The notes below the pieces were generated by a model that saw nothing but the letters and a program-made list of their open reading frames with translations, did no database searches and was not told the DNA's origin. Below, piece by piece: positions 53,410 through 62,670 of a stretch of 64,000 nt of DNA; the first letter of the stretch is position 1; every line of letters begins with the position of its first letter. The position numbers and the translations under genes are program-made. The stretch comes from Syntrophobacter sp963666995 (GTDB taxonomy: Bacteria; Desulfobacterota; Syntrophobacteria; Syntrophobacterales; Syntrophobacteraceae), in NCBI GenBank assembly GCA_963666995.1, contig OY762941.1:3534001-3598000 (forward strand). Reading direction: 5' to 3'.

Positions 53410-54087
53410 ATGAATGGGGAATACCTTCCTTACCTGCAACCGACAAAAATCGTCGACAGCGACCATCCTTCGGTCGTGGAATACGCCAAACGCGCCGTTG
53501 AAGGCCTGAACGATCCCGAGGAAATCGCCGTCAGGTTGTACCTGGCCGTCCGGGACGGCATCTGGTACGATCCCCATGTCCCGTTTGATCTGCCGCTTTA
53601 TTATACGGCGAGCTATGTCCTTGAAGCGAAGCGCAGCTTCTGCGTCCCTAAGGCGTCGCTCCTCTGCGCCCTCTCAAGAGCGTGCAACATCCCGTGCAGG
53701 CTCGGATTTGCCAACGTAAGGAATCACCTCGCGGGCAGCCGGCTCCTTAAAGCGCTCGGAACCGATGTGTTTGTCTATCATGCCTTCGTGGAATTCCATC
53801 TGAACGGCAAATGGATCAAGGCAACCCCAGCCTTCAACCGGGAACTCTGCAAAATCTACAGGGTGCCGCCGCTTGAATTCAACGGCCGGGACGATTCCAT
53901 GTTTCAGTCATTCAACGAGGAAAACCGGCAGTACATGCAATACCTGCAGTTCCTCGGCACCTACCCGGATGTTCCCGTGGATGAAATCCTCGCCGCCTGG
54001 GAAACCACGTACGGCGTTGATCGTCTCAAAACCAGACTGAACCTGTATGCCGAACGGGAAAGAGAAAGGGAAGTCCGTCCCGCCTGA
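53410..54087 (+). CDS. Transglutaminase-like (papain-fold) protein
   Basis: 225-residue soluble protein with the layout of the transglutaminase-like core. The likely nucleophile Cys is in SFCVPKASLLCALSRA (about residue 77), in the usual Cys-x-x-x-Ala helix start. The His is in VYHAFVEFHLNGKW (about 125) and the third residue is probably in KATPAFN, where Asp is more common. No signal peptide. Bacterial members act as proteases or amidases as often as cross-linkers, so the substrate is unknown. It overlaps the upstream end of the open frame of the reductase gene and is probably co-transcribed with it. The ribosome binding site is weak. Confidence 0.8.
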   Translation: MNGEYLPYLQPTKIVDSDHPSVVEYAKRAVEGLNDPEEIAVRLYLAVRDGIWYDPHVPFDLPLYYTASYVLEAKRSFCVPKASLLCALSRACNIPCRLGFANVRNHLAGSRLLKALGTDVFVYHAFVEFHLNGKWIKATPAFNRELCKIYRVPPLEFNGRDDSMFQSFNEENRQYMQYLQFLGTYPDVPVDEILAAWETTYGVDRLKTRLNLYAEREREREVRPA

Positions 54088-54155
54088 TGCCCGAAAGCCC
54101 GGCACCGGGTCCCCAGCGCGAAGACCGGAAGGGCCCGGGTGAGAAGGCGCAAAAC

Positions 54156-55034
54156 ATGAAACGATTGTTGGTCACCGGTGCGAGCGGGTTTCTCGGCCAT
54201 AATCTCTGCCGGCTGAAAAGGCTGGAATGGGACATCTTCGGGACTGTCAATAAGCATCCGGTTAAAGCGGATGGAGTCAACTTGCTGACAATCGACCTCA
54301 CCAACCGGCGCGAGCTGGTCAGGGCATTTCGGGAAATCAAACCTCATGGCGTGATCCACGCTGCGGCCGCATCCAACCTCGACTGGTGCCAGTTAAACAG
54401 CAGGGAATCTTACAAGATCAACGTGGAAGCATCTGCCGGTATAGCCTCCCTTTGTGCGGAGTTGTCCATCCCTTGCGTTTACACCTCCACCGACATGGTT
54501 TTTGACGGGTTGAACGCTCCATACCGCGAAGAGGACTCGGTTTCTCCCGTGAATGTCTATGGCGAGCAGAAAGCCCTGGCCGAGGAACTGATCATCAGGG
54601 AATATCCCCTGGCTGCCGTATGCCGGTTGTCGCTCATGTTCGGCAATCCGGGGCCGGCGGCATCGAATTTCACACAGACGATGGTCGATGCCATGAGAGA
54701 CGGCCGCGAGCTGCATCTTTTTACGGATGAATTCAGAACGCCCGTAAGCGTGTGGTCTGCGGTCGAAGGGCTGTTCATGGCTTTGCATGAGGTCCACGGG
54801 ATCATGCATCTGGGAGGCCGGGAGCGCATTTCGCGCTACGAATTCGGTTGCCTCGTGAAACGGCTCGCCGATTTTGCGGATGCGAAATTGATTCCATGCC
54901 TTCAAAAGGATGTGAAAACAGCGGCGCCGCGGCCCCCCGACGCCTCCCTGGACAGCTCCAGAGCGTTCGGTCTCGGCTTCCGGCCCGGCACCCTGGAAGA
55001 AGAAGTGAAAACCCTGCTGGCCAGTCCGTCCTGA
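54156..55034 (+). CDS. NAD(P)-dependent sugar-nucleotide reductase, RmlD-like extended SDR
   Basis: Extended short-chain dehydrogenase related to dTDP-4-dehydrorhamnose reductase. Starts MKRLLVTGASGFLGHNLCRL with the nucleotide motif GASGFLG, then GVIHAAAASNLDWCQ, YTSTDMVFDG, the catalytic pair in VYGEQKALAEEL (YxxxK), and RTPVSVWSAVEG toward the end. ATG 54156 has GAGAAGG eight bases upstream; the frame is open from 54087. About 292 residues, normal for RmlD. No other rhamnose-pathway gene is near, so the substrate is open. Confidence 0.85.
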   Translation: MKRLLVTGASGFLGHNLCRLKRLEWDIFGTVNKHPVKADGVNLLTIDLTNRRELVRAFREIKPHGVIHAAAASNLDWCQLNSRESYKINVEASAGIASLCAELSIPCVYTSTDMVFDGLNAPYREEDSVSPVNVYGEQKALAEELIIREYPLAAVCRLSLMFGNPGPAASNFTQTMVDAMRDGRELHLFTDEFRTPVSVWSAVEGLFMALHEVHGIMHLGGRERISRYEFGCLVKRLADFADAKLIPCLQKDVKTAAPRPPDASLDSSRAFGLGFRPGTLEEEVKTLLASPS

Positions 55035-55053
55035 TTCGGACGGTACAAGAGAG

Positions 55054-55077
55054 CGGGGACAGCCCCGTGTTTCATTT
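55054..55077 (+). terminator. Possible weak terminator between convergent genes
   Basis: CGGGG-ACAG-CCCCG stem followed by TGTTTCATTT, in the 37-bp gap between the reductase stop and the chlD stop. The stem is only 5 bp, and the T-run is broken. Confidence 0.3.
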
Positions 55078-56940
55078 GATACGCTCTTTCCCGCTGCTTA
55101 CGATTCCGGCAAGATACTCGGCCTTCAGGTCGTTTGTCGTAAAGTATTCCGCCCCGAGCATACCGCTGAGGGCCAGGGCCGAATCGGAGCGTACGAAGCT
55201 GGACTTGTCCTCGGTGTCGACGACGATAGTGTCCGTTCCCGGCAATTGACTGAGCGCCCTGGCGCACCGCGCGATTTCCTTTCCTACCGGCATCTCCCCC
55301 AGGGGCTGATTGGCCCGCCCATCGCTTATCAGCACAACCAGAGACCGCGTATGCGGGTCCTTTACGCGTACCTGCCGGATGAGATTGTATGCGGCGTGCA
55401 GGCCGGCGGTAAGAGGGGTTTTGCCTCCGACGGGGAGCACGCTCAATCGCCCGGACGCCGTTTCAACGCTGGAAGTAGGGGGGAGGACGAGTTCGGCCCT
55501 GTCCTTCCTGAAGGCAATCAGGGCAACCTTATCCCTCTTGTGATAGCAGTCGATCAAGAGTGAAAGAACCGCCGCCTTGGTTTCGACCATCCTCTTCTTT
55601 GCGCCCATGGATCCGGAGCAGTCCAGCACGAACACAACCAGATGCCGCATCTTCCTCTCGCGTTGTCTATACCTCAGGTCTTCCTCATGGATGATCACGT
55701 TTGCCGTTCTGCCTCGCGACTGCTGCCACGGTGCCGCGGCCCTCAAGGTCGCATCGACGGCAATATCGTTCTTTCGCTTCCGCAGGATGCTCTTGACATA
55801 CCTCCCGCCTTTTCCCGAAAACTTGGTGCCCGTTCTTCTGCCGGCAGTCTTTCGCTCGATCCTGTCCTTTCGCAGTGCGATTCTTCTGACGCCAAAAGGG
55901 TCCCCGGCGGCAAAGGTTTCTTCTCTCGATCCGCCTTCCCTGCTAAGCGGAGCCGCGGAATCGGACTCGCCACCGCCTGACTCCGCGCCGCTTCCTTCCC
56001 GTATCCCTCCAGGATCGTTGTCATTCCCCGACGGATTCCGCTCGCCCCTTTGGCTATCCGCCGCATCCGGTTCCGTGGACTCCGGGTTATTCATCTCATC
56101 GTCGTTCAATTGCCGCAGTTCTCTTGCCCGATGGACCAATGCCGGGGGGATGACTTTTTCCAGGTGTTTTTCGGTCACCGTGAGGTCCCCGCGCAGGGCC
56201 GCATATGCAACCGCCGCACGCTGGAGGACGATGTCTCCCCTGTGGCCGGCAATGTTGGCATCGATGCAGGTCCGGACGATTTTCGATCGTATTACTTCTG
56301 ATACACCGAGGTTTTTAATGCTCTGTCCTGCCAGAGCGATTCTTGCTGAAAGACGGCTGAGTCCCTTGTCCGGTGACTTTGCATTCTTGTCTTCCGGAAG
56401 CGTCCTTCTCAAGAGCCTTCGCCGGTCCTCCCTTCCAGTGCATGAGGTGAGAGAGGAACATAGGCCGAAGCGGTCCGCGACAGTGGAGGGGAGGGGACCC
56501 TCTTCGGGGTTCATGGAGGCAACAATGCTGAAGTTCCCTGCGATTGAGCGCTCTTTTTGCCTTCGCTCCCCATCACCGGCACTGCGGTCCTGGTGATCGA
56601 AAATGATTTTCAGGAGGTCCCGGTTCATAAGGTTCACATCGTCTACATAGAGGATGCCGCCCGAGGCCCGCGAAAGCAGGCCGGGTTGCGTGACCTTGCC
56701 GCCCGTCCTGATTGCGTCATCGATCGAGACCGAATCGAGCAAAGAGTCTTCCGTCACATTGAGCGGGACCTCGATAAACGGGATGTCTTCCGGAATCAAA
56801 GCCTTCAGAGACCTTGCCAGGGTGGATTTGCCGGTGCCCTTCTCCCCGGCGAGGAGTACGCCGCCGATGAGGGGATCGATGCAGTTCAGGATGAGCGCGA
56901 GCTTTGCCTCCTTTTGGCCTACCATGCTTGAAAAGGACAT
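55072..56940 (-). CDS. chlD: Magnesium/cobalt-chelatase subunit D-like protein (AAA plus VWA)
   Basis: Middle subunit of ATP-dependent tetrapyrrole chelatases. From ATG 56940 (AGGAGGG five to six bases upstream) 622 residues. Domain order: AAA module with Walker A AGEKGTGKST (about 31-40) and ILYVDDVN; an acidic Ser/Gly/Glu-rich linker (about 285-350); and a VWA domain with intact MIDAS DCSGSMG (about 440), T in GGKTPLTAG and D in VVLISDGRAN. Unlike many ChlD proteins the Walker motifs look intact, so it may hydrolyse ATP. It lies 52 bp after chlI. The open frame extends 42 codons upstream without homology. Confidence 0.88.
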   Translation of the reverse strand: MSFSSMVGQKEAKLALILNCIDPLIGGVLLAGEKGTGKSTLARSLKALIPEDIPFIEVPLNVTEDSLLDSVSIDDAIRTGGKVTQPGLLSRASGGILYVDDVNLMNRDLLKIIFDHQDRSAGDGERRQKERSIAGNFSIVASMNPEEGPLPSTVADRFGLCSSLTSCTGREDRRRLLRRTLPEDKNAKSPDKGLSRLSARIALAGQSIKNLGVSEVIRSKIVRTCIDANIAGHRGDIVLQRAAVAYAALRGDLTVTEKHLEKVIPPALVHRARELRQLNDDEMNNPESTEPDAADSQRGERNPSGNDNDPGGIREGSGAESGGGESDSAAPLSREGGSREETFAAGDPFGVRRIALRKDRIERKTAGRRTGTKFSGKGGRYVKSILRKRKNDIAVDATLRAAAPWQQSRGRTANVIIHEEDLRYRQRERKMRHLVVFVLDCSGSMGAKKRMVETKAAVLSLLIDCYHKRDKVALIAFRKDRAELVLPPTSSVETASGRLSVLPVGGKTPLTAGLHAAYNLIRQVRVKDPHTRSLVVLISDGRANQPLGEMPVGKEIARCARALSQLPGTDTIVVDTEDKSSFVRSDSALALSGMLGAEYFTTNDLKAEYLAGIVSSGKERIK

Positions 56941-56992
56941 CAGACCCTCCTGACGCAAAATTGGAATACGGGGCTTGAGGCACCGGGGTGCA

Positions 56993-58024
56993 TCATCCCG
57001 CCGTGGACCCGCAGACCTTCCGGACCGCTTCTTCCAGACGCTTTGCTTCCAAGCCGAGTTCTTCAAAAGGAAGTCGTTTCAGTCTATGGCCGAGGGCAAG
57101 CGGGGCGATGTCCCTTAAGTCGTCCACAGTCGCCGTCTTTCGACCCCGCAAAGACGCCAGTGCCCTCGCCGCTCTCAAGATAACAATATCGGCCCGATGA
57201 CCGTCCGTTCGGACATCCGTTGTGATGTCAACCACTTTGTCCAGGATCTCATCGGTCACCGTGACCTCCGGCAGTGCCTCCCTCGCTCGTGTGATGCTCT
57301 GAGACACGGCAGTCTGTTCCCTTTGACGGTCGTTTGCGAACCGTTCGGGGTCGGCATCGAATGCGGCACGACGCCTGAGGATCTCGATTCTCGAATTCCT
57401 GTCCATAATGGAATGCACGGTGACGCTCAGTCCGAACCTGTCCAGCAATTGCGGCCTGAGGTCTCCCTCTTCGGGATTCATGGTGCCGACCAGAATGAAT
57501 CGCGCCGGATGGCTGAAGGACACTCCCTCCCTTTCGACGGTGTTATTTCCCATGGCTGCCGAATCGAGCAGAAGATCGATGATGTGATCTTCAAGCAGGT
57601 TCACCTCGTCAACGTAGAGGAAATTTCGATTCGCGTCGGCGAGAATTCCGGGATCGAATCGCTTTTCTCCTCTTTTCAGTGCGTGTTCGACGTCCAGTGT
57701 CCCTATCAGCCGGTCTTCGGTGATGCCAAGAGGGAGTTCCACGACCTTCATTCTTCTTTTCTCCGGCTTGAGTTCCCCCACCCCGGCTTTCTTCTCACGG
57801 CAGTGGCTGCATAGGTGATTCCCGGAAGGGTCGCAGTTGAAGGGACAACCCGAAGCAATTTGAAGTTCGGGGAGAAGTTCCGCAAGCGCCCGAACCGCAG
57901 TGCTTTTTCCCGTTCCCTTCTCACCCATGATGAGAAGTCCCCCCACGGTAGGATCTATGACATTGAGGATGAGCCCCATTTTCATCTGATCCTGGCCGAC
58001 GATCGCTGTAAATGGAAAGATCAT
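56993..58024 (-). CDS. chlI: Magnesium/cobalt-chelatase subunit I-like AAA+ ATPase
   Basis: AAA+ motor subunit of type I chelatases. 343 residues. Walker A GEKGTGKST (34-42), Walker B NFLYVDEVN (134-142), MNPEEGDLRPQLLDRFG with sensor and arginine-finger region, and a C-terminal lid with DGHRADIVILRAARALA. An insert after Walker A has Cys60, Cys64, Cys72 and Cys75, which may bind zinc or a cluster. The ATG overlaps the cobN stop by 4 bp. The metal and porphyrin depend on the large subunit. Confidence 0.9.
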   Translation of the reverse strand: MIFPFTAIVGQDQMKMGLILNVIDPTVGGLLIMGEKGTGKSTAVRALAELLPELQIASGCPFNCDPSGNHLCSHCREKKAGVGELKPEKRRMKVVELPLGITEDRLIGTLDVEHALKRGEKRFDPGILADANRNFLYVDEVNLLEDHIIDLLLDSAAMGNNTVEREGVSFSHPARFILVGTMNPEEGDLRPQLLDRFGLSVTVHSIMDRNSRIEILRRRAAFDADPERFANDRQREQTAVSQSITRAREALPEVTVTDEILDKVVDITTDVRTDGHRADIVILRAARALASLRGRKTATVDDLRDIAPLALGHRLKRLPFEELGLEAKRLEEAVRKVCGSTAG

Positions 58025-61000
58025 CGCTCAACCTTTCGTCCAAGGATGTCCTGCATTTTTGTCTTCCAACCCTCGACTTCCCGCGCGGTGAAGATATCGA
58101 TGGAACCGCCCTGAAAGTCACCCTCCACTTCGCTTGTCTTCTCCTCTATCCATCCCTCTATTTCAATATAGACCTGCTTGAGGGAATCCAGGACATCCGG
58201 GGCGGGTTTCCAAAGCCCTCTTTCGGCGGCTTCGATCAACCTCCTGGCGGCTTCTTCCAGGGCGTAGGGATTGTGTTCCTCGAAGAAAGAGCGGTTTTCC
58301 TCGTTCATGAGGAATGTCCTCGCGATATCGTCGAACACCCAGTCATCGACTTCCCGGGTGGTGGCTTCCCATCCGTACACCCTCCCGATGCGTTTGCTGA
58401 TTTCGGCGGCCCCCTTGTAGCCATGCTCCTTCATTCCTTCGATCCAGCGGGGATTGAGCAGCTTCGTTTTGACGATCCTGCGGATCTCGTTGGCAAGGTC
58501 TCTCACCTGGACTTCGCCCTGTTCCCTGGTGTCGCCGTAATAAGACCTGATTTGCCTTCCGGATACGACCTGTGCCGCGTTGACCATACCGCCGTGCGTT
58601 CCGAAATGGCAGCAGCAGCCGAGCAGGTCGTACTCATCGGTGACGGTCTTACTGAAGGAAAGCCGCACCGTCCTGAGGCTGTCTGCAAAGGACTGATGGG
58701 CCGGCTCGCCGAAAACCCTCTTTCCGTATGCATAGCCGTTCCAATACAGGAATACGTCGGAGAGGTCCTTTTCGTCCTTCCATGCGGAGGCATATACCGC
58801 GAGCTGAGTTCCCGCCTGGTAGACTCCGGGCATGCTCGCAAACAGCCGGTAAGTTGCCCTGCGGAAGGAGTCGGGATCGTCCCGTGGGACATCGGAATGT
58901 CCCATGTTGTCAATGACATGCTTTTTTACATAGTTGTTCTCGGGAGGTTCGTCCAATTGAGCGACGGCCTGCACGGCCTCGTCAACCAATTCGATGGAAG
59001 ACGGAAAGTTGTCTCTCGTGATTCCCGACACCCTGACCGTAATGTCGATTCTCGGCCTTCCGAGTTCCTCCGGGGGAATGATTTCGAATCCGTCCACTCT
59101 GCCGTTCGAATGCCAACGCGGTTTTACTCCGAGAAGATAAAGCATCTGGGCCATCCCCTCGCCGTCGGACCACATGATGTCGGTGCACTGCCAGTAAAAG
59201 GCTATGTTCTCCGGATACTCCCCTTCGTCCTCGATGTACTTTTCAAGGGTCTTCCGGGCAAGCTGAATCCCGACTTCCCATCCCACCCGGGACGGGATCC
59301 TTTTCGGGTCCAGGGAATAGAAATTGCGTCCCGTGGGAAGGATATCGGCCCTGCCTCTCGTAACGATGCCGGAAGGTCCGGGAGGTATGTATCCGCCGCC
59401 GGCGCCCTTAAAAAGCGCCCCGATTTCATCCGAAAGCAGGACGTCTTGCCTGACTGCATCGATTTTTGCCTGCAGTTCAGCAATCAGGGATTCATGGCAA
59501 GCGATCCCGGGACCGAGCCGCGCAAGACTCTCGGCAAGCGGAGTCCCCGAATCGAGGTAACCGACGCACGCCCCTCTTGCCTTCTCTTCCACCATGTCCT
59601 TCAATAGGACTGGGTCTAACCCGCAAATCCCGCAGTCTTTTTCGATGAGTTCCCCGACAAGGCCTCGCAGGGAATCCGGAGTGGTCTCATAGCGGACGAT
59701 CGCATAGACAAAGTCGGACAGCCTGCGCCCGTCGGGAATCCTTCCGAACACGTGCATGCCCTTGGGGATGTAGGTATTCTTCAGGAGCGCCAGCGCTTCG
59801 TGCGTTGCCCTGGCGATTGCATCGAACGGGGCGCCTTCGGGAGCATCGACCATGGTGATGAGATTCCCCTCCTTCAGCTTCTGCTCGATCATGTGGCTGA
59901 TGGTATGGGCCTTTGCCGGTTCGATCTCTTTCGCCTTGTCGTATTCGAAGAGGAGCCTTTCAATCTCGTCCAGATCTCCGTAGAGTTCTCCCCGGACCAT
60001 GACGGTCTGCATGTGGTCGATGAGGGTCCCATAACTGCGCCGTTTGGCCAGAGTCCCTTCCGGCGGATTGTCTGCATTGTAAATGTAAAGATGAGGCATC
60101 TCATCGATCCCGATATCCGGAAAACACCCGGAAGAGAGTCCCGATCCCTTTCCGGGCAGGAATTCCAGATTGCCGTGGGTACCGACGTGCACGATGACAT
60201 CGGTCTTGAAGTCTCTGGAAAGCCACTTGTAGGTGGCGACGTATTGATGAGGCGGCGGGACGTCCGGATCGTGAAGAATCTTGCAGACCTGGCCGTCGCA
60301 GCGCGCTCCCGCGCAGCCCCGCTTGGGCTGAACGCATACCACTGCGTTCCCGTAGCGCACGCCGGTTACCAGAATCTTCCCGTCATGGACCATAGCCGCG
60401 GGAACTCCATCGCGTTCCTCTCCGGGAGGATGCCCCCATGCGCCGATCATCCGATCCCTGGTCGATGCGGGCAGTTCATCGAACCAACCCGTGTATTGTT
60501 CGGTGTCGATCTGAGCGAGAGTCCCGCCTTTCGAGACAATTTCATCCGTGGTGGTCCAACGAAATTCCGAAATCGCCTTGCGCGAGAGGATATCATCGAT
60601 AAGCGCTTTCCCGGTTGCCGGAGGGTCTACGGCATAGCCTTCCTTTTTCATCCGCTGGAGTATATGGGCGACGCTCTCAAGCGTATCCAGGTGAGCGCCC
60701 GCTCCGACGGTTGCTTCAACCGAGGCGCAAGGGTTGTTGTGCAGGATGAAGGCGATTCTCTTCTCGTGGTTTGGCTTTCTCCGCAGGCCGATCCACCTGG
60801 CGATCCGCGAGCAGAGCCTTTCCACCCGATCTTCAACGGGTTCGTACATCTCCTCTTCGGGCCGGCTTATTCCCGATGTTGCGCCGATCATGACCGGTTC
60901 GATCACGCCTTCAAATTCCGGAAGAGCGACGCTCCAGGCGATCTGCGGGCCGAGCCCGCGCGGATCTTTCAGCCAGCTTTCCCTGTCCTTGTAGTAGGAA

Positions 61001-61851
61001 ATGACGGGTCCGAAGACGGGGACACCCAGGCGGGAGAGAAGTCTCGACCCTGAGTCCGCCTGTGATTCCGACATGTTCCCGCTTGTCTGGCCCAGGAAAA
61101 AAACGCTGAGCTTGATGATTGCATCGACCAGCGGGATGCCGGCTCCGTCGGTCAGGTACTTCCCGATGACTTCCTCGCCGCTGAGGTTTCCCAGCCGTTT
61201 GTCCTTGATCGAATAATAGAAGACGGGCAGGGCGCCTATCCCGCGGCCTTCCAGCTCCCTTATGATGCTGCGCTCGAGCTGCAGGTTGCCGGAAAGCCAA
61301 TTGGACCTGGAGAAAAGCAGTGCGACAAGAGGCCTGCCCTTAAAGGGATAGAACTCCAGAAAATCCGCGGTCGTCAAAAACGGGCTGTCGAAATCGGGGT
61401 GGTAGATTCCCTCCCACGCGGTTTCGACCGGAAGCTTGAAGGACGGGCCTCCGGAGAAGATCGCCGATGACAGGTACTTCAGCATTTCTTCATAATTTTC
61501 GGGACCGCTGTACAGGATATATTTATAGACGAGTCCCAGGACTTCCGGGTTCACCGTGGAGAGTTGACCGAAGCTCGGGCTGGAACCGACGACCACAACG
61601 GGAACTCGTCCGCCGAGCGCGTGGATTTCATCCTCGATCGCGGTCCAGAACGCGTCTTCGGTTTTGTAAATCAGAATCAGGTCCGCATTTCTCATCTCCC
61701 TTCCGATTCTCTCAACCAGACTTGAATCCAGGTTGATTTGTTTGGTGGAATAGGCCGTGAGACGAAACAGCCCGGTTTTGACTGCGGCATCTCTAAGAAG
61801 AGGGATGTAACTGGACCACATTATGGATAAGAGCTTCATTTTTTCTCCCAT
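58021..61851 (-). CDS. cobN: CobN/ChlH-family chelatase large subunit
   Basis: Porphyrin- or corrin-binding subunit of ATP-dependent chelatases, here 1276 residues, the size of CobN. The CobN/Mg-chelatase body is recognisable from blocks such as DVIVHVGTHGNLEFLPGKGS, CGICGLDPVLLKDM, NIAFYWQCTDIMWSDGEGMA, and CCHFGTHGGMVNAAQVVSGR. No signal peptide is seen. The ATG at 61851 has AGAGGG seven bases upstream; a second ATG four codons on (61839) has GGGAG five bases upstream. It is coupled to chlI by a 4-bp overlap and follows an ABC ATPase gene by 15 bp. Canonical aerobic partners CobS/CobT are absent; ChlI/ChlD take their place. Function could be cobalt insertion for B12 or, given the transporter, metal removal from an imported tetrapyrrole. 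Confidence 0.9.
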   Translation of the reverse strand: MGEKMKLLSIMWSSYIPLLRDAAVKTGLFRLTAYSTKQINLDSSLVERIGREMRNADLILIYKTEDAFWTAIEDEIHALGGRVPVVVVGSSPSFGQLSTVNPEVLGLVYKYILYSGPENYEEMLKYLSSAIFSGGPSFKLPVETAWEGIYHPDFDSPFLTTADFLEFYPFKGRPLVALLFSRSNWLSGNLQLERSIIRELEGRGIGALPVFYYSIKDKRLGNLSGEEVIGKYLTDGAGIPLVDAIIKLSVFFLGQTSGNMSESQADSGSRLLSRLGVPVFGPVISYYKDRESWLKDPRGLGPQIAWSVALPEFEGVIEPVMIGATSGISRPEEEMYEPVEDRVERLCSRIARWIGLRRKPNHEKRIAFILHNNPCASVEATVGAGAHLDTLESVAHILQRMKKEGYAVDPPATGKALIDDILSRKAISEFRWTTTDEIVSKGGTLAQIDTEQYTGWFDELPASTRDRMIGAWGHPPGEERDGVPAAMVHDGKILVTGVRYGNAVVCVQPKRGCAGARCDGQVCKILHDPDVPPPHQYVATYKWLSRDFKTDVIVHVGTHGNLEFLPGKGSGLSSGCFPDIGIDEMPHLYIYNADNPPEGTLAKRRSYGTLIDHMQTVMVRGELYGDLDEIERLLFEYDKAKEIEPAKAHTISHMIEQKLKEGNLITMVDAPEGAPFDAIARATHEALALLKNTYIPKGMHVFGRIPDGRRLSDFVYAIVRYETTPDSLRGLVGELIEKDCGICGLDPVLLKDMVEEKARGACVGYLDSGTPLAESLARLGPGIACHESLIAELQAKIDAVRQDVLLSDEIGALFKGAGGGYIPPGPSGIVTRGRADILPTGRNFYSLDPKRIPSRVGWEVGIQLARKTLEKYIEDEGEYPENIAFYWQCTDIMWSDGEGMAQMLYLLGVKPRWHSNGRVDGFEIIPPEELGRPRIDITVRVSGITRDNFPSSIELVDEAVQAVAQLDEPPENNYVKKHVIDNMGHSDVPRDDPDSFRRATYRLFASMPGVYQAGTQLAVYASAWKDEKDLSDVFLYWNGYAYGKRVFGEPAHQSFADSLRTVRLSFSKTVTDEYDLLGCCCHFGTHGGMVNAAQVVSGRQIRSYYGDTREQGEVQVRDLANEIRRIVKTKLLNPRWIEGMKEHGYKGAAEISKRIGRVYGWEATTREVDDWVFDDIARTFLMNEENRSFFEEHNPYALEEAARRLIEAAERGLWKPAPDVLDSLKQVYIEIEGWIEEKTSEVEGDFQGGSIDIFTAREVEGWKTKMQDILGRKVER

Positions 61852-61866
61852 TTCCCGACCCTCTCG

Positions 61867-62670
61867 CTATCTGCGGGATGAAACCGCGCCTTCGTTCGTT
61901 TCCACTCGAGGGCAGATCATTTCGAGCTGCCCGTGCGACAGGAAGTCAACTTCAAGTTGATAGACCGCTCTGATATTCTCCTTCGTGATGACCGCCCGGG
62001 GTTCTCCTTCCGCCACCAGTCGTCCTTCATTTAGAAGCAGGACGCGGTCCGAAAAGAGGATTGCCAGGTTCGGATCGTGCAGATTCAGCACCGCGGCCAG
62101 CCTGTTCCTCCTGACGATGGCTCTTGTCTTCATCAGGACCATGATCTGGTTTCTGAAATCCAGATGAGCCGTGGGTTCGTCCATGAGGAACACGGGGGCC
62201 TCCTGGGCAAGACACCGTGCTATCAGGACCATCTGCCTCTCGCCGCCGCTGATCCGCGTGTAGGGCCGATCCGCCAGATGGGTGATCCCCATGGTGTCCA
62301 AGGCCTCCTTCGTTCTTTCACGATCCTTCCGCGAGGGTGAACAGAGAAGCCCGACGTGGGCGGCCCGTCCCATCAGGACCACATCAAAAACGGAATACGG
62401 GAAAGGCGGATCGTGTTCCTGGGGCACTGCGGCGACTTTCCGGGCGACTTCCCGCCGGTCCATCTCCTTTGCGGGCATGCCGTCGAGGAAGACTCCCCCC
62501 TCGTGCTCTTTCCAGATGCCCAGCATGCATTGGAACAAAGTGGTCTTTCCCGAACCGTTCGGACCGAGGACCGTTGTGATTTCCCCGGCGTTCACCCTGA
62601 AGGTGATTCCTCTCAGGACTGGGTTCTTCGATCCGGGGTGGGAAAAGGTGAGATCCCTTACTTCGATCAT
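61867..62670 (-). CDS. ABC transporter ATPase, FepC/BtuD/HmuV type
   Basis: Energises import of an iron chelate, haem or cobalamin. 267 residues from MIEVRDLTFSHPGSKNPVLR. Walker A GPNGSGKTT, signature ISGGERQM, Walker B VFLMDEPTAHLD, and the switch His in LNLHDPN. The ATG (62670) overlaps the permease stop by 4 bp. The open frame runs far upstream in antisense-like sequence. The tail VETNEGAVSSRR is variable in the family. Confidence 0.93.
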   Translation of the reverse strand: MIEVRDLTFSHPGSKNPVLRGITFRVNAGEITTVLGPNGSGKTTLFQCMLGIWKEHEGGVFLDGMPAKEMDRREVARKVAAVPQEHDPPFPYSVFDVVLMGRAAHVGLLCSPSRKDRERTKEALDTMGITHLADRPYTRISGGERQMVLIARCLAQEAPVFLMDEPTAHLDFRNQIMVLMKTRAIVRRNRLAAVLNLHDPNLAILFSDRVLLLNEGRLVAEGEPRAVITKENIRAVYQLEVDFLSHGQLEMICPRVETNEGAVSSRR

